Both the position numbers and the translations under genes were made by a program. Positions 54,412-64,000 of a stretch of DNA of 64,000 bases are shown piece after piece; position 1 is the first letter of the stretch, and every line of letters starts with the position of its first letter. The stretch covers positions 434,001 to 498,000 of the forward strand of contig JAXBDG010000017.1 of the NCBI GenBank assembly GCA_036320915.1. Direction: 5' to 3'. This DNA comes from Linnemannia elongata. Lineage: Eukaryota > Mortierellomycota > Mortierellomycetes > Mortierellales > Mortierellaceae. The notes below the pieces were generated by a model. It was not told the origin of the DNA and did not search any database. It saw only the letters and a program-made list of their open reading frames with translations.

Positions 54412-54780
54412 CCATAAAGCAAGAGATTGAATTGCCCTTTGTCAACTTTTCTTTCACTCTTTCTCTTCACTTTTTTTTTTTTTACTTCGATCAGATAACC
54501 ATCTTTTCATTGAGAAAACTAAAACAACAGGCAAGCAATTAGAAAGTCAAACAAAACAAAACGAAAAAATGAAGGGCTTACACATGGCAGGAAAGGCGGT
54601 CTCGCACATGACGGCGAGGGAGGAGGAGGGCGCGAATTTGGCGAGGGCGGGCATGATCATGGCGTTGTAGGATAGTCCGGCGCCTGTGGCAATGCCCATA
54701 GAGGCGATGGTGATTGTTTTGGTGAACAGGAGAAAGTTTTCACTGTTGAACACCGAGTTGAAGTAGTGTGGCAGCGACAT
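53961..54780 (-). CDS. DUF1772/anthrone-oxygenase-like membrane protein, copy 1
   Basis: Exons 54780-54582 and 54259-53961, 165 residues. Hydrophobic segments at about 15-40, 65-85, 90-110 and 145-163. It shares with the DUF1772 family an early small-residue helix (TIASMGIATGAGLSYNAMIMPAL) and a later SFIMASILPYTAAFLIPINGPLFEL, where the P-x-T/N motif recurs. The family includes anthrone oxygenases of polyketide pathways, but most members have no assigned reaction and no polyketide genes are nearby. The intron holds an AAC microsatellite. Copy 2 (57,454-58,123) has the intron at the same codon and phase. Confidence 0.65.
54361..54412 (+). repeat. (AAC)17 microsatellite in an intron
   Basis: About 52 bp of perfect CAA/AAC units in the intron of the first DUF1772 gene. 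Confidence 0.95.
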
Positions 54781-55832
54781 GTTTTGGTTATTTTTTTGTG
54801 TAAGGGAAGGGTGAAAGGTAAGGGTGGAATGTGGTGATGTGATATGTGGAGGTGGTGGTTGAAGAGTAAGGTGTGCAAAGAAAAGAAGGAAAAAAAAATG
54901 TGGGAGATTCGACGGTATTTAGGTGGAAAGAATTGCTTAAGAGGAAGAAGATTTCGGACAGTAGACGGAGTGAAAATAACCATTTTTGGGACGAGTTTGT
55001 AGCATAAATGACGTTCAATAGGAGCCTGGTGGGACACGATAGTCAACGCAGAGAGGATGTTCGTAGTACCTCGTCCCGGATACAATGGTAATCTTTGTTT
55101 GTCTTCTACCTCTAGATGAATCGGACAATTGCTGATGAATGTGAACGATGTCCATATTGATTCTCTCTCTTTCTTTGTTCAATATAAACGAAACAAACAA
55201 TTTGAACAAATCGACGCACAGGCAGGGTAACAACATCCTCTATCTTTCAAACTCCACACTTTACGACACCCCTAGGACCACTTGAAAAAGGGATTCTTCT
55301 TTTCACAGACCTACCCTTAACCAATGCCAATTTGGAGACTTTTGAAAAGACACAGAGTAACTCTATCGCCATATCGGCCTGTCAGATCCGCCAACTGAAC
55401 GGCACCTTTCACGCTTGAGTCCATCATCATCCCCCGTTAGATCCGGGATCCAAACAAAAAGGGAACCTTACTCAGGTAACTAGGAGAGCCTAGGGGTCAG
55501 GGTTCTCTTTGCATGGTAGTCTATAGAAGTGTTCAATTGCACATCTGGTAGGCAACATACGCGATGGGCGGGCAGGAAGTGGATCGGAAGAAAGCGTGCG
55601 AGATAGTGGGACAAGGGCTCCATCCTGAGGTCGATCTACGGGAAACAGGCAGATAGAAAAAGAAGGTTTTACGAGTCACAAATAAAAAAGGTTGTCAGCG
55701 AAAGAACAAAAAAAAAAAAGTGTGATTTCAAATGAGCTGCGATTCGTTCCTCTCTCTTTACTTTACTTCTCTTCACTTCTCTCACTCCTTCCCTCATTCA
55801 TTCAGACCTCACCCATCAACAATATACAGCCA
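54781..55832. promoter_or_regulatory. Divergent promoter region of DUF1772 copy 1 and NUBP2
   Basis: About 1 kb between divergent starts. Pyrimidine-rich leaders lie on both sides. No gene or known regulatory site was recognised. Confidence 0.45.
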
Positions 55833-57116
55833 ATGTCGATGCAGCAACCCCCACAACTCGACGGAGTTAAACACATCATCCTCGTCATGTCCGGAAAGGG
55901 CGGCGTCGGCAAATCCTCAGTCACCACACAGCTGGCCCTTTCGCTCATAGCAAGGGGGAAAACTGTCGGAGTCCTTGATATCGATCTCTGTGGACCCTCT
56001 ATCCCCCGTATGCTTGGACTTGATGGCAAAGGTGTCCATCAATCCTCTGCTGGGTATGCTTCTATCAGTTTGTTGTTTGGATTTGGAAGACTCTTTGTTA
56101 CTGCTGAGCCTATCTGCGCCATGGTTGACTAATTTGTGTTTTTTTTGACTCATATGAATACTGAATAGATGGGTGCCGGTGTTTGCGGATGAAAAGAAGC
56201 AACTGTGCTGCATGTCCATTGGATTCATGCTCGAGAACAAAGATGACTCTGTTGTCTGGCGTGGGCCTAAGAAGACTGGTATGTTTAGACGGTTCTTCTC
56301 TCTTATGAACATATGGAGACTTTTCTTGATCGATGACCATATGACTAACGTCTCACTTTTGTGAATTGGACCAACCATAGCTATGATCCGCCAGTTCTTG
56401 ACGGATACATGCTGGGGCGAGCTGGACTACTTGATCGTTGACACACCACCAGGTACGAAAAGTCATCAGGATTGAAACATACATCGCAGCATCTTGCGCA
56501 TGGGTCAGGACCATTGGCAATGCGACTTACCGGTCATCCTTTGAACTCATAAATAATTAGGCACATCGGACGAGAACATTTCAATTGTGGAGCATTTGAA
56601 GGCATACAACCCAGACGGAGTGATATTGGTGACGACCCCTCAGGCAGTGGCCCTGGCCGATGTCCGGAAACAGGTCAGCTTCTGTCGTCAGGTCGGCGTG
56701 CCCATCCTTGGTCTTGTCGAGAACATGAGTGGCTTCATTTGCCCCCACTGCGCTGTAAGTTCTTCTTTTCGTTGTTTCCTCATTGTGGTGCAAAGTGTGA
56801 AGTGTCAGTTGATAGAATACGAAACTAACAAATGATAAATCCACCTTCTTTTTCTCTGTTTTCCTCCTGGGATCGACCAATCTTTTTGCAACCGGTTAAT
56901 ACAACATCAAAGGAATGCAATAACCTGTTCTCGGCGGGAGGAGGAGAAGCCATGTCAGAGGAATTTGCATTGAACTTTTTGGGTAGGGTGCCCATCGACC
57001 CTACTTTGACGGCGATGGATACCGATCTGGTGAAGCAGTTCCCTACCTCGTCCCTGTTCCCTGTCTTTTCCAAGATCACTGACAAAGTCGAGGAATTCGC
57101 CACCCGTTCCCAGTAG
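55833..57116 (+). CDS. NUBP2: NUBP2/Cfd1 cytosolic Fe-S cluster assembly ATPase
   Basis: Exons 55833-56053, 56169-56278, 56381-56452, 56561-56754 and 56913-57116, 266 residues (family about 270). The start is MSMQQPPQ; a Met four codons upstream of GVKHII would also work. Deviant Walker [12 protein letters not shown] (about 20-30), Walker-type [18 protein letters not shown] and [14 protein letters not shown] identify the Mrp/Nbp35 NTPases. CPHC-x2-C (Cys 195, 198, 201), split by the last intron, is the bridging-cluster motif. It lacks the N-terminal four-Cys domain of Nbp35, which marks it as Cfd1/NUBP2. With Nbp35 it forms the scaffold that builds [4Fe-4S] clusters for cytosolic and nuclear proteins. 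Confidence 0.93.
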
Positions 57117-57453
57117 ATTCAGCTTGTGGATTGCAGAGATGATGCTGTGATATCCAAGCAAGTTTAACATAGACAAACAAAAGAAACACAGAATGTACAA
57201 CATGAAACGATGCCGATACTTATGTGCAATGCAATGCAATAGTCTGTCTGTATTTGCTTTTTTTTATCTGTTGTTTTTTGAATGCAATTGTGCCACGGAA
57301 AATATTGAATGGCAATTGTCAACCGATGTTGGTCCAAATCCAGACTTGCCGCTCTCATTTTCTCAGTCCAGCAAATCTTCTCCATGTCTCTGGTGACACT
57401 CCTTCCTCCTTCCTCCTCCCATCTTCAATTTCCCACTCCTTCCTTCATACTCT
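57117..57453. terminator. Convergent 3' region
   Basis: Spacer of about 340 bp between NUBP2 and the second DUF1772 gene. T-rich, no further feature. Confidence 0.4.
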
Positions 57454-58123
57454 CTACTTCAACAAAACACTCCCAGCACGTCCTGAAGGTCCCCTCAAGG
57501 CTCCATAAAGCATCAAGACCAAGGCCCCATAACCAATCACTGTCCTCCCAAAATGCAGTGCGTCCCACCGGATCAACAGCTCCTCAACAGGTCGATCATC
57601 CCCACCACGTTTCCGGATCTCGAGCAACTTGCTGTTGATAGGGAGGAGGAGGAGGCGTGAGTAAGGGATGAGGGAGATCATAAGGATGGAGGAGTAGAGG
57701 TAGTAGGGGTTTGCTGTCTTGGAGAAGAGGATTAGTCCACCTAAGGCGCTTAGCACTGTTGTTGTCATCTGAAGGGCTATTTAGAAGTATCAGAAGAGTG
57801 ATGAAAAGAGAAATGTCAATGAAATGGCGTATGTCGTTATTGTTTTGTCATGAAAACAAAAACATGCCTTCCCTTTCATGTCCTATCACCTCAAGAAAAA
57901 CAAAAAAAAAAAGAGGAAACATACGTCTTGCGATGAGGGACATCTCGGCCCAGACGGCGAGGGAGGAGGCAGAGGCAAACTTGCGGAGGGAGGGCATAAC
58001 GACAAGGTTGTAGTTGAGGGATGTGCCCGCAAAGATGCCAATCGACGAGATGGTAAGGACTTTTGTGACGAGAAGGATATTCGAACTGCTCGCGAACGCC
58101 TTGAACTCGTGTGCTACTGGCAT
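57454..58123 (-). CDS. DUF1772/anthrone-oxygenase-like membrane protein, copy 2
   Basis: Exons 58123-57925 and 57776-57454, 173 residues. Parallels copy 1 throughout: VLTISSIGIFAGTSLNYNLVVMPSL, then LQMTTTVLSALGGLILF and SSILMISLIPYSRLLLLPINSKLLEI. Both first exons are 199 nt, so the intron is at the same place. The two genes are on the same strand and flank NUBP2, which sits in reverse. Four hydrophobic segments suggest a small integral membrane protein; the reaction is unknown. Confidence 0.65.
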
Positions 58124-59012
58124 TGTTGCTGTCCTTTTTTGTTTCGGTGGTGATGGTAGTCTATGAGTGAGGGCGGTAAGGTTGGATTGCGGATCGCTCC
58201 TGTGATTTTGTGAGAGTCGAGGCCTTTGTCCTTGGGTGTGAGTTCCGATCCTGAGGTCCTGCTTGACGAGAATTGACTTGACTGGACTTGGGCCGGATAG
58301 ACGGTGGAGATAGTTGTTGAAATGTACTCCTGAGAAAAACAGAAAGGAGAAGAAAAGAAGAATGAGAGAATTGGAAGGGAAATGGGAACAAAAGGGAAGA
58401 GAAGGAAAACAAAAAAAGGAGGCGGGTGAAGGGGAAAAGAGAGACAAATAATGGCAAATGTGATATGATATGCAGCATGATGAGACAAACAGCCAAAACG
58501 AATGACGACAACATGCTGTTGGGGAATAGGGAGGAAGGGTGGTTACCGATGCCCGTTCTAGCGAAGGGGATTACGCTCGCCTTCCCTTAATCATAACATA
58601 TAGATAACAGCAAGTCAGCAAGCAAGCATGCGCATCAAGGTCAATTGTCATTCCTGCCTGACCTGGTTCATTGTTCCTTCTTGCTCCTTTTTCCGTGTGC
58701 TATGCGCATCGGGGTCATGTAACAGCATGTTGGGTTATTGGGCGAAATGGCATGTTCGTCAGGTGACGCTTTCCTCTGTTCCTGCAACCAAGTGCAAGAG
58801 AAAGAGCAAGCGCACATTCATACCCCTTCGTCTGTCTTTTGCGGGATTTTTCTTTTAATTGTCTCAAGCTTTTGTTTGTCTGACTGTCTGTCCTCCTTGA
58901 CAAGTTCCCACCCTTCATCTCCAACCTCGCTTTCTCACTTTCCTTCTCTTCAATTGCCTCTTCCTCTCTCACTCCCACCCACCCACACCCGCACAACAAG
59001 ATATTAACAAAG
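58124..59012. promoter_or_regulatory. Divergent upstream region
   Basis: Nearly 900 bp between divergent starts of DUF1772 copy 2 and the His/Ser-rich gene. CT-rich leaders, no gene recognised. Confidence 0.45.
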
Positions 59013-60623
59013 ATGGCCTCCGTAATGCCCTTCCCAAACGTTGCGACTCACCGTAGGATGCCCCACTTGTCCAAGGAGCCCAAAGCGACCTCTACGCCCA
59101 AGCCAACCGTCGATATCGACCTCCTACAGCAACAGCAGCTACAGACGACTGTCCTCCCCCCACATTCCTCTGTTGCTCCTCCGTCCGACCGCACAGACAG
59201 CAGCAGCAACGACAGCGCCCTAAAAGCAATTGCCTCGTCGTCGTCTTCGACTACACAACAACAACAGCTACAGAACTCGACTACTGGAAAGGGCCACCTC
59301 ACTCTCAGCACTACCGCTACCACGAGTCCATACGGCAAGAGTAACAACAATGCCAAGCAGATCACTTTTGGTGCTTCTTCGTCAAGTTCGTTGCCTCTCG
59401 AGGGCGCTGGAGGGTACTTCTCGACGACTCCGTTGACTTCTGCGTCTACCGTCTCCACGCCTCTTGCCGACCCTCTCCACCACAGCCACCAACTCCACAA
59501 CATTCAAGATCATGAGAGCTCGTTACACGGTCATGGTCACGATCGTGAACATCCTCCTCAGCTTCTCCTCCAACACAACCAACACCAACAGCAGCCCCTG
59601 AACGCGCCACATGGGTCATCTACTATCAACCACCAACATCACCCGGCTTCGTCATCCACCTCTCCTTTTCCTCATGCGGCTCCTCCTCCTACTTCAGGCA
59701 CAGTACCAATATTATCATCATGTCCGTCCAACGCGTCTGCAACACACGAATCGAGACTTATCAAGTCAGCACTCTACGACGCATTCGGATGTTTGTACCA
59801 TCCTGTCCAACATACCCATACACCTTGCTCACCTTCTGGACTCTGCTCCGGTAACACCAGTCAAGCAGGGAAGTTGCCAATGTGTGCTACCTCTAGTCAG
59901 ACAGTGCAGCAGAGGTCGGGAGAGGTGACGCCTTCGTCGTTGATTAGTCCATCACCGAGAGCCATGTCACCCATGCTCCGTCCACATCTGGGTCCTTCTG
60001 CGCCTATTACTCCCTTGGAGTTGTGTTCAGAAAATGGATTTTCGAGCCATGGCTATGGTTCAGGAGGATATTTTGGAATTGTGCAGGGCCACGGATCGGG
60101 ATTAGGTTCTTCATCTTCGTCCATGTCGTCGAGACAGTCGCTGCAACAACAGCACCTTGGGCCAAACCATTATCATACCCACCATAGTCACCATAACATA
60201 CATGGACATGGACAGCAGCAACATACTCTGCCGCCTGCACCTTCGATACTGAATCGAACAGGATCACTCAGCAAACACAAACCACAACACCACCACCAAG
60301 AGGACACCCTTCTCCACCCTCAGTCTCACCACCATCACGACTCCAGCACCGGAAGCAACAGTAGCCTACTCTCCAGAAAGTCTTCCTTGGGAGATATTCA
60401 TCTAGACCCGACAGAGCACCCAGTCCTGTGTTCACTTCAGACACTCAGTCTGACACACCCACATCCTGCAAACCATTACCATCCGCATTTAGGACATGAT
60501 TTGGGGCATGATCGCGTTTCGATTTCAGACCCGGATTTGTCTAATGGTAGTGAGAGGGGGATGACGACGATACCATTGACACCGAGTGGGGTGTTATCCA
60601 ACGCGAATGGTCCTAAGGCATAG
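59013..60623 (+). CDS. His/Ser/Gln-rich low-complexity protein of unknown function
   Basis: A 536-residue open frame from MASVMPFPN. Most of it is Ser, His, Gln, Pro and Thr in short runs. The more ordered parts are ESRLIKSALYDAFGCLYHPVQH (about 248-269), HTPCSPSGLCSGN (about 273-285) and SPSPRAMSPMLRPHLGPSAPITPLEL (about 309-333, in two parts: SPSPRAMSPM and LRPHLGPSAPITPLEL), with many SP/TP sites that could be phosphorylated. No signal peptide or membrane segment. No family was recognised; a nuclear or regulatory protein is possible, but this is a guess. Whether the frame's own stop is the true end is open, because an exon-like stretch lies downstream at 61,439-61,543. Confidence 0.55.
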   Translation: MASVMPFPNVATHRRMPHLSKEPKATSTPKPTVDIDLLQQQQLQTTVLPPHSSVAPPSDRTDSSSNDSALKAIASSSSSTTQQQQLQNSTTGKGHLTLSTTATTSPYGKSNNNAKQITFGASSSSSLPLEGAGGYFSTTPLTSASTVSTPLADPLHHSHQLHNIQDHESSLHGHGHDREHPPQLLLQHNQHQQQPLNAPHGSSTINHQHHPASSSTSPFPHAAPPPTSGTVPILSSCPSNASATHESRLIKSALYDAFGCLYHPVQHTHTPCSPSGLCSGNTSQAGKLPMCATSSQTVQQRSGEVTPSSLISPSPRAMSPMLRPHLGPSAPITPLELCSENGFSSHGYGSGGYFGIVQGHGSGLGSSSSSMSSRQSLQQQHLGPNHYHTHHSHHNIHGHGQQQHTLPPAPSILNRTGSLSKHKPQHHHQEDTLLHPQSHHHHDSSTGSNSSLLSRKSSLGDIHLDPTEHPVLCSLQTLSLTHPHPANHYHPHLGHDLGHDRVSISDPDLSNGSERGMTTIPLTPSGVLSNANGPKA

Positions 60624-62179
60624 TTTTGGTGGCGATAGATAATGAGCCAAGCCAGCCCTCATGTGTTTGATAGCAGAGGCACTCGTGCCTACCTTTTTTG
60701 TTAACTAAACGCCTGTTTTTTTTTCCTGTCGCCGAACGCTTTCTATGGCAATTGACGCGACAAGTTTCTTGGGAGGATGGGAACACAAGGTGCGTGCGCG
60801 TGGGATGAAAAAGAGATGTTGAGTGGACTGAAAGTAGCAAGGTGGACAAGAGAAGCCATCATGGCCTATCGAATGGGGGTCGTGGGAGGGAGGGGGTAGT
60901 AAAGTACTAGTCCACGTGAGGAGTATGCTGTCATACTTCTATGTCTTTACATTGTCCTTGTGAATGATAGCGATATTAGATGGTGCGAAATAATGAAATG
61001 GGCTTTGAGCATGCTGCTTGCTCACTCACTCAGAGGGAGAGAGAGAGAGAGAGAGACGTATGGATGGGGTATGGACCTTTCCGGCGCAGGCACGGAAAAG
61101 TGGTTTGTTGTTTGGCCAACAAACAGATGTCCTTTCGGTTGTTACGATACAAAAAATAGAAAAAAATAGAGCCTGCTCCGAAGAGGAAAGGGGGGGATGA
61201 TCCGTTTGCTCCGTGGGAGAACAAACAAAAGACAACAAGGACCCACTCACAATGAAACAACAACAACAACAACAATTGCAAAAAAGAGACAAAGGAAAGG
61301 AATGTCGTTGTCGGTAACTGTTCTGTACTTGTCCATAATGCAATATGTATGCTTCAAATGATCAGTGGATAACATGAACGCGACGGTTTGAACCCTCCTT
61401 TTTTTTTATCGGCACATAACCCTCCCCCCGTTTCTCAGGCAATGCAAATTGCCCGCATCCAGTCTGGGATCAAAGGCGGTGATCATAATTCCACGATCGA
61501 TGATGACGAGGAGCAGGAACAACAGCAGCATGTGGCAAATTAGAAAAATATCTGGGGTCAAAGACTAGTGTGCTTGTACCCTTTGTTTGTACTCATCTTT
61601 TCTTCTTTTTTGTTTCAAAAAACCTGCTTCATCAGTTTTTTTTTTCTTCTTTCTTCTTTCTTGACCCATTGACCATTGACATCAATATTGACTTGCATCG
61701 ACGATGAAGGACAACAGCAACTATTAACAGAGAGAAGCAAACAAGCGATAGGTGTGGTGGTTGTTTGTGAGTTTCAAATGCCTCCTCCTCCTCTTCTTTT
61801 ACTTACTCCTTTACTCCTCCTCCGTTCGGAGTCAACGTTAAAATTTTTCTTTTCGTTGTCATGGATAGGATGGCCTTTTGATTTTTTTCTTTTCTTTTCG
61901 GAGTAAGGAAAAAAAAAAAAAAAAAGAGTGTGAAAAGTGTGAGAGAATGAAAGAGAAAGTGAGTGAGTGTGAGCAAGCCCTCTTTTTTTTTGCTTCTTTT
62001 TTTTCTTTTCTTTTCTTCTTTTTTCTGAGGATCTTCCTTCTTCCTTTTTCACTCCTTCTCATTCCCCACATCTTTCCCTTCTTCCCCTCTCTCTTTTCTT
62101 TTATCCTCTCTTCATTCACCATACATACACTCCCCACTCTTCCCTCTTTCTATTCTAACGACCCAAACATACCTACATC
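60624..62179. other. Intergenic region with one exon-like stretch
   Basis: Contains a GA repeat near 61,031-61,056, an ACA repeat near 61,256-61,275 and CT-rich leader before 62,180. The only coding-like part is 61,439-61,543. Confidence 0.45.
61439..61543 (+). other. Candidate orphan terminal exon
   Basis: After a good acceptor (pyrimidine tract, TTTCTCAG) a 35-codon frame reads AMQIARIQSGIKGGDHNSTI, then an acidic and Gln-rich end EEQEQQQHVAN and TAG. It could be an alternative last exon of the gene at 59,013, but I found no donor of matching phase before that gene's stop. Confidence 0.3.
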
Positions 62180-63723
62180 ATGACCACAACAGCAGTCGTC
62201 GAGCCAGACCCTGGCCCCACCCACACCGAGGCCACTAAGGACAGGTCGTCCATCAAACTCATGGACCTACCCATGACCAAAAAGAACAAGGACAAGAACA
62301 AGGATACCAGTTCCCTTATCGATACAAATAGCTCCACCAGCGAACACCCCAAGCACCAACAACACTCCTCGTCTACCTCTTCCTCGTCCTCAATACCGTC
62401 TACAAAGTCAAAAAAACAGTCAGCAACAGCAGCCAATATCGAGCATGACTCGGATCCCTCCTTCCTCCCTGCAGACAACAGCGAAGACGAAAACAACGCC
62501 ACTACTACTACTACAGCAACAACGAAACATCAAGCCGACAGCACGGGCAAGGACTCTCAGGACAATGTCCACACATCCTCGGAATCGGTCGAAGAGGAGG
62601 AGGAAGATCAGTCGTCGACGAGTAATCGCGTCGGAAACCCTCCTCATTACGAGACCCGCGAGGAACGACAGATCCGGATCCGGAAACAATTCAACCAGTT
62701 GGACGAACAACAATCAGGATACGTCGACGCCAACTCTTTGGTCACCTTCTTTGCTGACGTGACCCCTGATAGAAACGTCCAGCAGCGGTATGCTGACGAG
62801 CTGTTGCAGCTCTGTCACGCCAGGGCCCTGCACCGGAATCGGACCAACTCCAAGGGTCAAAGTGGTAACAGGAATAGCCACGGTCAGGACGATAACACAC
62901 ATAGCGACGATGGCTTATCGGATCAGGGCAGTTTTCATGGAGTGTCGACGGAGCGTGGCTACAGTCAGAACGGTGAATATAGCGACAGGACGTCTGGATC
63001 AAACTCGGATCGCACCACCCACAATGGTCGGCTTCGCTACGACGATTTTGAGGTCTTTGTGGAGGAGAAGGAGGAGAGGTTATGGAACCTCTTCCGAGAG
63101 ATTGATCACAACAACGACAACGGTATGTGCCAACACGTTGTTTTTGTCTACTTCAGACCCATACCCACTACCACCATGGAGTCTTTTCGTTTTATTGTCA
63201 ATGGCATGCAGGGTGGGCTACACAGGAGAGCAACCTGCAAAGGGGGCATTCACTGTGATGTCACAGCAACTCTGACATGATGAAGTTTTACTAACTATGT
63301 CCCAAAAAAACGTACTATTTTTTTTCCGTTCTCCTTTCGACGCTTTTCTCAATTTCCACCTCTTACTTCCCACGGACGCTTATTCAAATCTATTTAGAAC
63401 TCCAAGCGGAAGAGTTGCAGGCATCGCTGACCAAGGCCGGAATCGACCTGTCCGATGCGGATCTGGAGCAGTTCATCAAGGCTATGGACAGGGACGGAGA
63501 TGGAGTGATCGACTACGAGGAATGGCGCGATTTCTTGGTCGTAAGTCAAAACCCAGCCTTTTTTTTTTTCTTGTAATTCTTGTTGTTTTTCCCTTCTCGT
63601 CGTTCTCTCTTTGCTCTCTTTCGTCTACTTCTCGCCGCTCGCTGTCAATTATGGTCACACGTTTTCATACAGGAAGAGCAAAGATCACAAGATGCAAGGA
63701 AATTGAGATTAGACCAGCGGTAG
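62180..63723 (+). CDS. EF-hand protein, like the Ca2+-sensing half of ATP-Mg/Pi carriers
   Basis: Exons 62180-63122, 63398-63540 and 63673-63723, 378 residues. The first half is Ser/Thr/Asp-rich. An EF-hand-like region starts at about 155 (REERQIRIRKQFNQLDEQQSGYV, loop poorly kept), and two canonical loops follow: DHNNDNELQAEE and DRDGDGVIDYEE, the latter followed by WRDFLV. The spacing and EEWRDF resemble mitochondrial SCaMC/Sal1-type carriers, whose EF-hands gate a six-helix carrier. Here the frame stops 16 codons later (EEQRSQDARKLRLDQR) and no carrier sequence follows within the window. A long Ser/Asn/Gly-rich insert separates the first and second EF-hands. A different last splice cannot be excluded. 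Confidence 0.65.
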
Positions 63724-64000
63724 CGAGGATCCAGGAAGAACATAAGCAGAGGGCAACAGAAAAACGAGTCGACAAATGGGATAGCATGCAGTTCAGAATT
63801 TGACCGAAACCAAGATCGACGAGTCTCATTATTTTTCGCTTGTTCTCATAACCGATCGACTTTGCCAAAGAAAAGAGGGGGCAGAGGTCAGAGGGGGGGG
63901 GAAGAACAGTTGCAACGCACGGATGGAACAAATGGACAAAGACGGTCAAAAAAGGCGAACACAGGGGGGAATTTGATCGGAAACGGCATGGGTGATTTGT
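63724..64000. other. 3' region after the EF-hand gene
   Basis: No further coding signal to the window end. Confidence 0.4.

Noticed and set aside
54233..54470. Poly-Val/poly-Cys/poly-Thr frames across the AAC repeat
   Set aside because: Translations of a microsatellite within an intron.
61774..62137. Lys/Glu- or Phe-rich frames before the EF-hand gene
   Set aside because: Composition of a CT-rich leader; no family similarity and overlapping frames on both strands.
1..64000. tRNA and rRNA genes
   Set aside because: A scan by eye for the T-arm consensus GGTTCGANTCC and its complement found none; a weak or intron-containing tRNA could have been missed.

Overview
The window looks like nuclear DNA of an early-diverging fungus, most likely a Mortierella-type mould (Mucoromycota). 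This is inference from three things: short GT..AG introns of about 80-200 bp, pyrimidine-rich leaders and A/T homopolymers, and an expanded family of F-box/leucine-rich-repeat genes with 28-residue ribonuclease-inhibitor-type repeats. All exon boundaries were read by eye from splice consensus and frame continuity.

Left flank (1-15.6 kb) holds single-copy genes: a UBA-domain, auxilin/Swa2-like clathrin-uncoating co-chaperone cut by the window edge (-); a decayed lipase relic; an intact secreted class 2 lipase (+); a TMEM19/DUF92 membrane protein (-); a 1082-residue Myb-like regulator with a novel three-copy motif (+); and a membrane-anchored Lcl2-like protein (-).

The centre (about 15.6-42.65 kb) is one duplicated array, all on the minus strand. 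It holds six F-box/LRR genes (called L1-L6; 6, 12, 11, 16, about 10 and 8 repeats) interleaved with four small secreted cysteine-rich genes (SSP-A to SSP-D) that have a GPI-like tail. Two kinds of spacer recur. Spacer I carries an SSP gene; spacer II does not. This suggests a higher-order unit of SSP + LRR + LRR. The array is visibly in flux: L5 is a pseudogene (1-bp frameshift plus nested insertions), SSP-B has one nonsense codon, an SSP was deleted between L2 and L3, a 1226-bp Helitron-like element sits between L2 and L3 with its empty site preserved next to L3, and L2 and L6 share a replaced C-terminus. The L5 insertion is a roughly 550-bp unknown element carrying a 5'-truncated non-LTR retrotransposon with a perfect 20-bp target-site duplication.

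Right flank (42.9-64 kb) returns to single-copy genes: a 1563-residue ABCC/MRP transporter (-), a type II membrane O-fucosyltransferase-family protein (+), two DUF1772/anthrone-oxygenase-like paralogues (-) on either side of the cytosolic Fe-S scaffold NTPase NUBP2/Cfd1 (+), a low-complexity protein of unknown role (+), and an EF-hand protein resembling the calcium-sensing half of ATP-Mg/Pi carriers (+).

The most unusual system is the F-box/LRR + SSP array. Its repeats vary mainly at residues expected on the binding face of the LRR, and its copy number and repeat number are changing. That fits a diversifying recognition family, but nothing in the sequence proves a function. No rRNA, tRNA or CRISPR was recognised.
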